The notes: generated from the letters alone by a model not told the origin. Shown: positions 1-5,308, counted from the stretch's first letter. The stretch is 6,457 nucleotides of DNA from Peptococcaceae bacterium BRH_c23 (GCA_000961805.1 LADV01000018.1:1-6457), one strand, 5' to 3'. Program-made: numbers and translations.

Positions 1-24
1 TGTCGCTTCTCACCTAAAATGACG
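1..24 (+). repeat. Left terminal inverted repeat of the transposon
   Basis: It begins TGTCG and contains CTCAC at 9-13 and TGACG at 20-24. Against the inward-reading right end (3280 down to 3257) it matches at 17 of 24 positions in an ungapped alignment. It lies at the window edge, so the flanking target duplication is not visible. Confidence 0.65.
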
Positions 25-112
25 GCGTAAATCTCACTGCCAATGGCGGAAGAAGTGTACTGACAACATGCCAAGATCTGTAGAATTGCAACGACAACAC
101 ATGCAAATTAAG

Positions 113-156
113 AAAAATCCCCAACACGCACATGCTAATCAATGTGTATATTGGGG
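113..156 (-). terminator. Rho-independent terminator after the ATPase gene
   Basis: In the minus-strand reading, CCCCAA (156-151) pairs with TTGGGG (124-119), and CACAT (146-142) pairs with ATGTG (133-129), separated by a 4x4 internal loop with an 8-nt apical loop. A TTTTT run follows at about 117-113. It lies 17 nt past the ATPase stop codon and would end the transposase operon before the transposon's left end, limiting read-out into flanking DNA. Confidence 0.75.
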
Positions 157-172
157 ATAATGTGGATAACCT

Positions 173-991
173 TTACATAGCAGTACCACGTTGCCGTTCA
201 GTATCCGCTAAAATACGCCCAATGTGAGCGTCCTCAATGACCTCACTTCCTGTTCGCTTAGCCTCATACAGGGCATGAGTACAAATCGTGTTAATGAGTC
301 GAGGAATTCCCTTTGTCTCTGAGTGGATAAGTCCGATTGCACTATCCGTGAAAACAGGGGTAGTAACTCCAGCTTGCTTCATTTGGTGGCGAATATACGT
401 TGCAGTCTCTTGGGCAGTCAGACCCTGTAAGTGGTATTGAAGATGAATACGCTGAGCGATGGCTTCGTATTTGTTCATACGCAAGATCCTGCGTAGCTCC
501 GGTTGCCCAACAAGAATGAGGGAAAGCAACGAGGATGAGTCCATTTGGTGATTTAAAGCGAATCGGAGTTCTAAGAGCATAGAAGGGCTAATATCATGAG
601 CTTCATCAATGATGACAACCAACGCTTTATCCTTCTGAAGAGCCCGGTAGTTTAACACCTGTTCAAGTAACAGTTTCGATTTAGAGAGGTAAAAATTCGG
701 TTCTTCCCCTAACCCACGCAATAAATCAGCATAGAAATCACGAGGCTTCATACCAGCCTGACTAAGATAGATCACTTGGTACCGGACAGGATCTAGCTCT
801 TGCACCAGACGGCGAATAAGCGTGGATTTACCACTCCCGACTTCCCCTGTCAGAACACCAAGGCAAGAGTTCGTGACCATTAATTGCAAGCGTGCCAAGG
901 CTTCAGCGTAAGCACCTGCCCCAAAGTACATCTCTCCTTGGGGTGAACGGGAAAAGGGAATGAGTTGGCTGGAATTGGTTAGATCAATCAT
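173..991 (-). CDS. AAA+ transposition ATPase, ExeA/TniB-like
   Basis: The 272-residue protein is a compact AAA+ ATPase of the ExeA/TniB/TnsC type, the size usual for transposon ATPases. Visible motifs are Walker A GEVGSGKST (49-57), Walker B ending VVIIDEAH (125-132), a sensor-1-like stretch ILVGQPEL (159-166), Gln-Arg at 180-181 as a possible arginine finger, and GIPR (229-232) as a sensor-2-type motif. In relatives, the ATPase binds target DNA in an ATP-dependent manner, recruits the DDE transposase and can impose target immunity; that role here is inferred. The ATG start (991-989) is supported by AGGAGGT at 1003-997, five bases upstream, and overlaps the transposase stop by 8 nt, which indicates translational coupling. 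ExeA homologues also occur in secretion systems, but the neighbouring transposase decides for transposition. Confidence 0.93.
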   Translation of the reverse strand: MIDLTNSSQLIPFSRSPQGEMYFGAGAYAEALARLQLMVTNSCLGVLTGEVGSGKSTLIRRLVQELDPVRYQVIYLSQAGMKPRDFYADLLRGLGEEPNFYLSKSKLLLEQVLNYRALQKDKALVVIIDEAHDISPSMLLELRFALNHQMDSSSLLSLILVGQPELRRILRMNKYEAIAQRIHLQYHLQGLTAQETATYIRHQMKQAGVTTPVFTDSAIGLIHSETKGIPRLINTICTHALYEAKRTGSEVIEDAHIGRILADTERQRGTAM

Positions 992-2381
992 GGGTTACCT
1001 CCTGTTTTGGTCCAAAATTCAAAGCTTCTTGGGCCCATACACTGCGACGTTCTTGTTCTGCCAACTTGAAAAAGTCGAGGCCTGACGCAGGAGCAGCTGC
1101 TTGTTTTTCAACCTTAGATTTCGATTTAACTCGTTCATGTATACTGCGATTTAAATCGAGAAGTCGGGCATCGGGTAGTCGGTTCCCGTCGTACCAAACT
1201 TGCATCACGCTCAGATCGTAGGGGTCAAAGCGAAGGGTCACCGTTTGACCCGAAAGATGAGTCGGGACCTCGAAGGTATTTCCGAAAACGCTAACACAAC
1301 CCGTCTTATCTACTTTTCGAGATTCTTCCCAAAGGAAGATCTCCGTCAGTTCTGTCATCGAGACTCGGCGCATCGTCCGTTTGAGAGTTGCTGCCCTATC
1401 CTTGGGAGACTGTCCAGTGCTCCCGTGTTTGCGTAAGTGGTAGTACCCTTCTACCCAAGAGGTAAAGGCTTCATTTAACTGTTTTAAGGTGGTAAGGCTA
1501 CCGTTTCCAATCTGCACATGAGCCTCTGGTCGGAAACTGGTATCGATGAAGCGAAAGAAGCGTTCAATTTTTCCTCGACCCATTGGTTTATATGCACGCG
1601 AATGAGAGAGCTTGATCTTTAGTTTGGCACAGATCCGAATCAAATGGTGGGATGAGAAGACGGAGCCGTTATCGTAGTAGAATTGTTCAGGCACTCCATG
1701 ACGTAAGATCGCTTTTTTCAGAGAATCTTCCAAGCGAGGTAATTTCTCATCCCAGTAGAATTCCCCGTGCACAATAGCCCTCGAATAATCGTCAATAATG
1801 GCAAACAACAGAGCCTTCTTACGCTTCTTAGGATTTTGAGGGTCCGGCAAATAAAGGGTATGTTGAAAATCCGCCTGCCACATAAGATGAACATCTTCCA
1901 CTTCAAACCTTCGATGCCCTCTAGAGGTAGAGGATTCTACCGACTGCAAGAGTTCCTGGCGACCAACGCCAGCCTTGCGTAAATGCCGAGACAAAGTGCT
2001 GGGGGCGAGAGTTGTCTCTGAGGCCAAACCGCTATGTTCTAATAAGTAGATAATCTGCTCCACACTACGCTCGGGTCGTTCACGGCGTAGCTCAATCGCT
2101 TTTTGTAGGACATGGGCAGCTAAGGCACCGGCCTTCTTCTGAGGACGCTTTTTAGGAATAAGTCCTTCCCAGCCCTCTGAACGGTAGTTTGCCATAAAGC
2201 GTTCAAGCGTACGCACACTGACTTGAGTCTTGTGACTGCCAGGAATGGTGTAACTGAGCGCGGCAATTTGCTCAAGCTGACGCTTCAGCTCCCCGGGAAT
2301 CATCGGGGTCTGACGAGAGACAATGGGTGCTATTAATCCGTAACGAAACGCGGCGATCTGTTCATTGGTCGCAAAATCCAT
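984..2381 (-). CDS. DDE transposase, TniA/TnsB/Mu-type (retroviral integrase fold)
   Basis: The 465-residue transposase would carry out end cleavage and strand transfer. Its N-terminal part has two likely helix-turn-helix regions: about 50-80 (VSVRTLERFMANYRSEGWEG) and about 88-137. The catalytic domain shows D171 (MWQADFQ), the conserved strand around LFAIIDDYS (192-200), D237 (FYYDNGS) and E273 (GKIERFF). D237 and E273 are separated by 35 residues, the classic DD(35)E spacing. Residues from about 355 to 405 look like the small beta-barrel of Mu/TniA transposases, and the basic tail could contact the ATPase. The ATG (2381-2379) has AAGGAGT at 2396-2390, eight bases upstream. The gene is downstream of the zinc-ribbon gene by 49 nt and overlaps the ATPase gene. 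All three catalytic residues are present, so it appears functional. Confidence 0.95.
   Translation of the reverse strand: MDFATNEQIAAFRYGLIAPIVSRQTPMIPGELKRQLEQIAALSYTIPGSHKTQVSVRTLERFMANYRSEGWEGLIPKKRPQKKAGALAAHVLQKAIELRRERPERSVEQIIYLLEHSGLASETTLAPSTLSRHLRKAGVGRQELLQSVESSTSRGHRRFEVEDVHLMWQADFQHTLYLPDPQNPKKRKKALLFAIIDDYSRAIVHGEFYWDEKLPRLEDSLKKAILRHGVPEQFYYDNGSVFSSHHLIRICAKLKIKLSHSRAYKPMGRGKIERFFRFIDTSFRPEAHVQIGNGSLTTLKQLNEAFTSWVEGYYHLRKHGSTGQSPKDRAATLKRTMRRVSMTELTEIFLWEESRKVDKTGCVSVFGNTFEVPTHLSGQTVTLRFDPYDLSVMQVWYDGNRLPDARLLDLNRSIHERVKSKSKVEKQAAAPASGLDFFKLAEQERRSVWAQEALNFGPKQEVTHD
997..1003 (-). promoter_or_regulatory. Strong Shine-Dalgarno of the ATPase gene, inside the transposase gene
   Basis: AGGAGGT lies five bases before the ATPase ATG and within the last codons of the transposase. 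With the 8-nt gene overlap it fixes the start codon and suggests coupled, high-level synthesis of the ATPase. Confidence 0.85.
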
Positions 2382-2430
2382 GGTTTTTCACTCCTTCATC
2401 CATCCATAGTGGCTAGATTTGATCCTACCG

Positions 2431-3108
2431 CTATTCTGACTGAAAAAGTGGTGCCACACCATGGACAGCTTTTGTGGGATTAAGGGGATCGTTCGCCACC
2501 GCCCTTGAGCGCTTAATCTGGTAAAGCCAAGCGAGAAAATCTATGAAGCGATACTGAGGTATTTTCGTTCTCATTTGATCCCATGACTGAAGCAGCCAAG
2601 CCCATTCTTGGTCTGGTTTTGGCGGACCCACGGGGATCTCTATATGAGGAAGCCTCTCTAAGATAGCCATCCATACTTCGGAGGAAACGTGGTTTAGATC
2701 GTCACGGATGGATTTGCTCCAGCGCCAAAGGGTCTTTTCACTCAACTTACCCGCCGAGGTCACGAGATTTTCCGCGATTTTCACCAAAGATACCCCAGCT
2801 AACTGTTGACGGATCACTTCTTCTTTAACTTCCCACGCCACCTGATGGTGTTCCTTCATAAAGTTAGGAAGAAATGAGGTAGCTTTTCCACACTCGCAAC
2901 ATTTAAATCGATAGATTGATAGGACGTACGCCTTTAACAAGGTATACACGATTCGTTTAAAACTTCCATGTTTATGCAACATCGCCCTTGCCAAGCAATG
3001 AGGACACACCTTAGGACGCAAGTGATTAGGACAACCATGGACAAACTTTTCAATATATAACTGGACAGTCCATATTTCTTCATGTAAACTCAAATTGGTA
3101 GTAACCAA
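2431..3108 (-). CDS. Zinc-ribbon/HTH transposon accessory protein (probably the family annotated DUF6431)
   Basis: The 225-residue protein is of unknown biochemical role. CPHC (35-38) and C70/C71 with C73 form a CxxC...CxxC zinc-ribbon pair, with the 'RFKC-CECGK' context typical of transposon zinc fingers. Residues about 95-133 (EVIRQQLAGVSLVKIAENL... ending TLWRWSKSI) read as a helix-turn-helix. The C-terminal third is rich in Trp and hydrophobic residues and has no motif I recognise. It is the first gene of the transposon operon, so a role in end binding, target choice or repression of the operon is plausible but only inferred from position and DNA-binding features. The only in-frame start before the zinc ribbon with any support is TTG 3108. 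No Shine-Dalgarno lies directly upstream, but one may be brought close by a hairpin. The next in-frame TTG (3093) has none. The start is therefore uncertain. Confidence 0.82.
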   Translation of the reverse strand: MVTTNLSLHEEIWTVQLYIEKFVHGCPNHLRPKVCPHCLARAMLHKHGSFKRIVYTLLKAYVLSIYRFKCCECGKATSFLPNFMKEHHQVAWEVKEEVIRQQLAGVSLVKIAENLVTSAGKLSEKTLWRWSKSIRDDLNHVSSEVWMAILERLPHIEIPVGPPKPDQEWAWLLQSWDQMRTKIPQYRFIDFLAWLYQIKRSRAVANDPLNPTKAVHGVAPLFQSE

Positions 3109-3111
3109 TGG

Positions 3112-3155
3112 GAAAGAGGAAACTAGGCTGGCCGGCCAATGATGTTTCCTCTTTC
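3112..3155 (-). promoter_or_regulatory. 12-bp leader hairpin just before the zinc-ribbon gene
   Basis: GAAAGAGGAAAC (3112-3123) and GTTTCCTCTTTC (3144-3155) are perfect reverse complements around a 20-nt loop that itself contains the palindrome TGGCCGGCCA (3129-3138). On the minus-strand transcript the hairpin ends three bases before the TTG start. If it is looped out, the AAGGA at 3165-3161 sits 8 nt from the TTG (5 nt plus 3 nt). On the plus strand it is followed by a T-rich run, so it could also stop antisense transcription. Confidence 0.7.
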
Positions 3156-3174
3156 TTTTATCCTTCTTTTCAGA

Positions 3175-3205
3175 TTGTCATGCGATCTACTTTGACACAT
3201 GACAA
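3175..3205. promoter_or_regulatory. Operator-like inverted repeat at the predicted transcription start
   Basis: TTGTCATG (3175-3182) and CATGACAA (3198-3205) form a perfect 8-bp dyad with a 15-nt centre. It starts just past the -10 box of the predicted transposon promoter and covers about +1 to +27. It could be a repressor site for the zinc-ribbon/HTH protein, a transposase end-binding site, or an RNA hairpin. Confidence 0.5.
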
Positions 3206-3207
3206 CC

Positions 3208-3237
3208 ATTATCCAACGGCAACGCCAAACAAGTCAA
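3208..3237 (-). promoter_or_regulatory. Sigma-70-type promoter of the transposase operon
   Basis: On the minus strand TTGACT (3237-3232) and GATAAT (3213-3208) are separated by 18 nt, each one mismatch from consensus. It lies just inside the transposon's right end, points into the element's genes, and directly follows a terminator. Predicted transcription begins near 3201, giving a leader of about 90 nt. Confidence 0.65.
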
Positions 3238-3238
3238 G

Positions 3239-3276
3239 AAAAAGACGCTCCTTTAACGTCAGTTAAAGTGAGCGCC
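3239..3276 (-). terminator. Rho-independent terminator built into the transposon right end
   Basis: On the minus strand GGCGCTC (3276-3270), a bulged A, and CTTTAAC (3268-3262) pair around the loop TGAC with GTTAAAG (3257-3251) and GAGCGTC (3250-3244). Five T follow (3243-3239). It would stop transcription arriving from the interrupted RHS gene before it enters the transposon operon. Half of the stem lies within the terminal repeat. Confidence 0.8.
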
Positions 3277-3280
3277 CACA
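3257..3280 (-). repeat. Right terminal inverted repeat of the transposon
   Basis: Read inward on the minus strand it begins TGTGG, then CTCAC and TGACG at the same offsets as the left end. RHS coding sequence stops having RHS character exactly here: the frame reads Thr-Asp-Ala-Asn-Gly and then runs into the repeat, reaching a stop codon eight codons later. The repeat overlaps the ascending stem and loop of a terminator hairpin. Confidence 0.68.
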
Positions 3281-3768
3281 CCATTGGCATCAGTAACCGT
3301 TGTCCGCTTATTGGCCGGATCGTAGGCTATCACTGAGACAGCTGTGGTTGGTGTACCGTTAACGGTAATTGTCCTGGTTACCGCAGTTACTCTGTCCTGG
3401 TCGTCATAACCGTAGCTAATGTAATTGCCCCTGGGATAAGTAATCCTGGTTAAATTATCATCAGTATTATATTGATAGACAAGAGTCTTGTTCTCCTGAT
3501 CAAGACACGAGACTAAACGGTTATTCCCGTCATAAGTGTAGTGCACAGTCTTACCGGCAGGATCAGTTGCCTGTTCTATGTTTCCGTTGGCATTATAGGA
3601 AAAGCTAATAGCCCGCCCGGATGGATCCGTAATACTTTCCAGTTTTCCTGTACCGGTGTTGTAGTTATAGGTTGTAATATTATTGTTTTTATCTGTAATG
3701 CTGATTATTTTCCCTGAAGAATTAAAAGTGATTTTCGTACCGTCAATTTGAGTGATCGTGGTAAGATT
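3281..3768 (-). pseudogene. RHS/YD-repeat protein fragment, interrupted by the transposon
   Basis: About 160 residues of YD-repeat sequence are readable, for example DGTKITFN, ITDKNNNITTYNYN, VHYTYDGNNRLVS, YISYGYDDQDRV and IAYDPANKRTTVTDANG. In intact RHS proteins such repeats build the large beta-cage that encloses the C-terminal toxin. The 3' side stops abruptly at the transposon's right end. Upstream of about 3768 the frame stays open to 3900 but no longer has RHS character and passes through an IS-like hairpin. There is no start codon with a ribosome site; the GTG at 3792 lies in the hairpin. The missing N-terminal part is not in the window, and a remaining C-terminal half could lie beyond base 1. 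It may be a second RHS gene or a remnant displaced from the one at the right edge. Confidence 0.85.
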
Positions 3769-3782
3769 AACTAAATAGAGCA

Positions 3783-3818
3783 GGGGCTGCACAGAAACTA
3801 AAGTCTCAGGACAGCCCC
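3783..3818. repeat. Long symmetric hairpin, IS-end- or MITE-like
   Basis: GGGGCTG (3783-3789) pairs with CAGCCCC (3812-3818). After a 4x4 internal loop, GAAACT (3794-3799) pairs with AGTCTC (3802-3807) with one G-U in RNA. No T-run follows on either strand, so it is not a good terminator. GGGGCTGT-like termini are common on IS elements, so this may be two abutting ends left after loss of an IS; that is inference. The 10-mer ACAGAAACTA recurs at 3842-3851. The RHS homology begins immediately beside it. Confidence 0.5.
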
Positions 3819-3992
3819 CCTCTGGTCTGTTATCTAACTTAACAGAAACTAGATTAGGGCTTGCTAAAGCTACCCAAAAATGTAGATTGACAAGGATTTA
3901 GAGGTACTTTTATTGAATGGTTTTTAACAATATTAGTTTTTTTCACCCCAATATAAGGGTGGGAATGTTTTCAAAAAACTTCATTCCATTCC
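3793..3992. other. AT-rich intergenic stretch without a gene
   Basis: No supportable coding sequence is seen. It holds part of the symmetric hairpin, a copy of ACAGAAACTA (3842-3851), CACCC/GGGTG arms (3949-3966) and GGAATG/CATTCC arms (3962-3987). The last two lie just past the immunity-gene stop and may act as weak 3' structures, but neither has a downstream T-run on the minus strand. Confidence 0.5.
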
Positions 3993-4421
3993 TTAAATAA
4001 CTAAATTATCTATTTCACATGCACTAATCCCTAGTAAGTTAAGAATATCATTTTCTAACTTTTCTCCATGAAAATCTTTTTTTGCCTTTCTTTTTAGTAA
4101 CCTGATTGACTCAATTATATTCTTGACCACCATCATTTTTCTTATTTGGGAGCTACTATTAACAAACTTATCAAGGTCTATTCTCAGTCTAAAGTCTGCT
4201 TCCTTTTTCTTTGCGTTAAATTGCTGTCTTTCCTTAAAAAATCCTGCAGCTTCTAATTCCAGAGTAAGCTTGACAATAATAGGAATAATTCCTATTATTG
4301 TTACTTCACTACCATAATAATTATCTTTCAAAACCTTGAGGTTTTCTTCAATATCCTTTCTTATCTCTCGATAGATATCGCCTACTTGTTTGTCTACTTC
4401 ACCGCTCATAAAAATATCCAT
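3993..4421 (-). CDS. Probable immunity protein, Imm44-like
   Basis: The 142-residue protein begins MDIFMSGEVDKQVGDIYREI. The opening 'M.(I/L).SGEV...' followed by an 'YREIRK.IE.NL' helix, a 'FIPIIVKL'-like strand (here IIGIIPIIVKL), a 'KKKEADFRLRIDLDKF' stretch and a terminal 'SIRLLKRK...DF' helix matches my memory of Imm44, a predicted immunity family of polymorphic toxin systems. The match is from recall, not a search. It would act in the cytoplasm by binding the cognate toxin. The ATG at 4421 is chosen over an upstream ATT-start reading because AGGAGGT (4436-4430) sits eight bases before it. It starts 19 nt after the stop of the orphan toxin module, the normal toxin-immunity order. Base composition is clearly AT-rich compared with the transposon. 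Confidence 0.7.
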   Translation of the reverse strand: MDIFMSGEVDKQVGDIYREIRKDIEENLKVLKDNYYGSEVTIIGIIPIIVKLTLELEAAGFFKERQQFNAKKKEADFRLRIDLDKFVNSSSQIRKMMVVKNIIESIRLLKRKAKKDFHGEKLENDILNLLGISACEIDNLVI

Positions 4422-4429
4422 AGGATAGT

Positions 4430-4436
4430 ACCTCCT
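4430..4436 (-). promoter_or_regulatory. Shine-Dalgarno that fixes the immunity-gene start
   Basis: AGGAGGT eight bases before the ATG at 4421 and just past the toxin stop codon (4443-4441). It excludes the longer reading that would begin inside the toxin module. Confidence 0.85.
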
Positions 4437-4440
4437 GTAT

Positions 4441-4785
4441 TTAATAATCACTTTTGTTCAATGGCGGCCTTAATTCATTATTAATATTCTTGTAATCCAA
4501 TATCTGTTCATGCTGCCATTGGTGCATCTCTCTCTTCGTTCCTTGTATTTCTATTTGCATTTCAGCGTTATTATTTTGTAAATATTTTTTAGTATATCTG
4601 TGAGATGAGTTTGTGGTCTCTCCATATTTCAATATATTACCAGCATTCCTATCTCTTAAAGTATAACCAAAAGCAGGATTAGTAGTTTTTAACGAATTAT
4701 TATGAACAGCTTTACCCGCCCCCTTAAATGTGAAACTGTAGTCACTTATTAGGGTGGCAGCTATTTTTCCATCTACTACAATATA
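4441..4785 (-). pseudogene. Orphan polymorphic-toxin C-terminal module, GIY-YIG/URI-nuclease-like
   Basis: The open frame runs from just after two TGA codons (4791-4786) to TAA at 4441, 114 codons, with no ATG/GTG start and no ribosome site; the first TTG (4632) also lacks one. It reads like the end of a larger secreted toxin: YIVVDGKIAATLISDYSFTF, then NPAFGYTLRDRNAGNILKYG-ETTNSSHRYTKKYL, and QGTKREMHQWQHEQI before PPLNKSDY. FGYTL, then KYGET, then R in SSHRY, and the later E in QHEQI match the order of GIY, YIG, Arg and Glu in GIY-YIG nucleases; this is inferred from motif order only. Without a start it is probably a silent cassette that becomes a toxin if recombined onto an RHS body. An Imm44-like gene follows immediately. 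Confidence 0.7.
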
Positions 4786-4848
4786 TCATCATACTATCTC
4801 TTCAGTTTACTTACTGCTAATGTTGGTGGTAAACTCACTACATAAAGA

Positions 4849-4883
4849 AGCAGGCCCGGCTAACTTTATGCCGGACCCTTGCT
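4849..4883 (-). terminator. Hairpin terminator after the cysteine-rich immunity candidate
   Basis: GGTCCGGC (4877-4870) pairs with GCCGGGCC (4860-4853) around ATAAAGTTA, eight pairs with one G-U. It is extended by AGCA/TGCT with a 2-nt bulge. TTCTTTAT follows on the minus strand and ATTTCT on the plus strand. It likely ends the RHS toxin-immunity transcript and separates it from the orphan cassette. The T-run is weak. Confidence 0.6.
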
Positions 4884-4885
4884 AT

Positions 4886-5032
4886 TTCTAAGTTTGTTGG
4901 AATAGTTGTAATGTGAAACTCTATGCAGAATTATCATTATGCAGTCAGTATTGTTGTGAACAATATGGCCGGAAGTAATTATTTATACATTTTCATTCTT
5001 CAACTGCTCATTTCTGTAATATTGCAGTTAAT
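4886..5032. other. Intergenic stretch without a gene
   Basis: Between the cysteine-rich gene and the terminator, all frames are broken by stops. The only pattern seen is a short direct repeat ATGCAG (4923-4928 and 4939-4944). It could be decayed cassette sequence, but nothing recognisable remains. Confidence 0.5.
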
Positions 5033-5287
5033 TTAATCTGAATTTTTCAGTGAGATACTTGAATATCTATTCCATTCTTCATTTATATCCCGATCACAAA
5101 AGTAGCCTGCCTGTGTATACTCTACTAATACTCTGTTCTGGTATTCGCTGCAAATCACACAATGATGCATCCATTCTGGTGATTCAACTATACCTTTTTT
5201 TTCATCAAGCATTTTTTTTAATATTTTTGCATGCTCTTCACATAAATATCCTTCGCCAGAATTTTTAGAACAAACAAAGCACTCCAT
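5033..5287 (-). CDS. Small cysteine-rich protein, candidate immunity protein of the RHS toxin
   Basis: The 84-residue protein has two metal-site-like clusters: C3/C6 with C16/H19 (CFVC and CEEH), and C43/C46 with C64 plus H41 or H42 (HHCVIC and YFCD). This suggests a small double zinc-binding fold. I do not recognise the family. It starts 21 nt after the RHS toxin stop, with AAGGAG (5300-5295) seven bases before the ATG, so it is almost certainly cotranscribed with the toxin gene. Immunity genes normally occupy this position, and they are small and family-specific, so protection from the adjacent toxin is the leading inference. There is no signal peptide or membrane segment, consistent with action in the cytoplasm. 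The function is not shown by sequence alone. Confidence 0.8.
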   Translation of the reverse strand: MECFVCSKNSGEGYLCEEHAKILKKMLDEKKGIVESPEWMHHCVICSEYQNRVLVEYTQAGYFCDRDINEEWNRYSSISLKNSD

Positions 5288-5308
5288 TATTTTTCTCCTT
5301 GTCTTGTA

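Larger units (their letters stand above)
1..3280 (-). mobile_element. Three-gene DDE/AAA+ transposon (TniA/TniB, Tn7/Tn552-like), apparently complete
   Basis: Three same-strand genes (zinc-ribbon/HTH protein, DDE transposase, ExeA-like ATPase) lie between two imperfect inverted repeats. Read inward, both ends begin TGT and share CTCAC and TGACG at the same spacing, with 17 of 24 positions identical without gaps. TGT...ACA ends and a DDE enzyme with an AAA+ partner are family features of Tn552/Tn5053/Tn7-like elements, which usually make 5-bp target duplications. At the right end the next five bases are CCATT (3281-3285). The matching copy would lie just left of base 1, so it cannot be checked here. 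An open RHS reading frame runs straight into the right end, which independently supports that boundary. The left end rests only on the repeat match and coincides with the window edge. No resolvase, passenger or resistance gene is present. Confidence 0.78.

Noticed and set aside
1200..1982. Open frames on either strand within the transposase gene (for example 1200-1436 plus, 1718-1906 minus, 1767-1982 plus)
   Set aside because: They overlap a well-supported DDE transposase, lack ribosome sites and have no recognisable protein features.
173..2381. IS21-type IstA/IstB pair
   Set aside because: The two-gene DDE plus ATPase layout is similar, but the ATPase is ExeA/TniB-like, a third zinc-ribbon gene is present, and the ends begin TGT.
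3259..3792. A stand-alone RHS gene starting at GTG 3792 and ending at 3259
   Set aside because: The GTG lies in an IS-like hairpin without a ribosome site, and the last eight codons plus stop come from the transposon end, so it is a fragment.
3940..3992. Classic terminator after the Imm44-like gene
   Set aside because: Two hairpins can be drawn (GGAATG/CATTCC and CACCC/GGGTG), but neither is followed by a T-run in the minus-strand direction.
4123..4317. Plus-strand frame opposite the Imm44-like gene
   Set aside because: It is antisense to a gene with a strong ribosome site and conserved family features. The protein is a low-complexity shadow.
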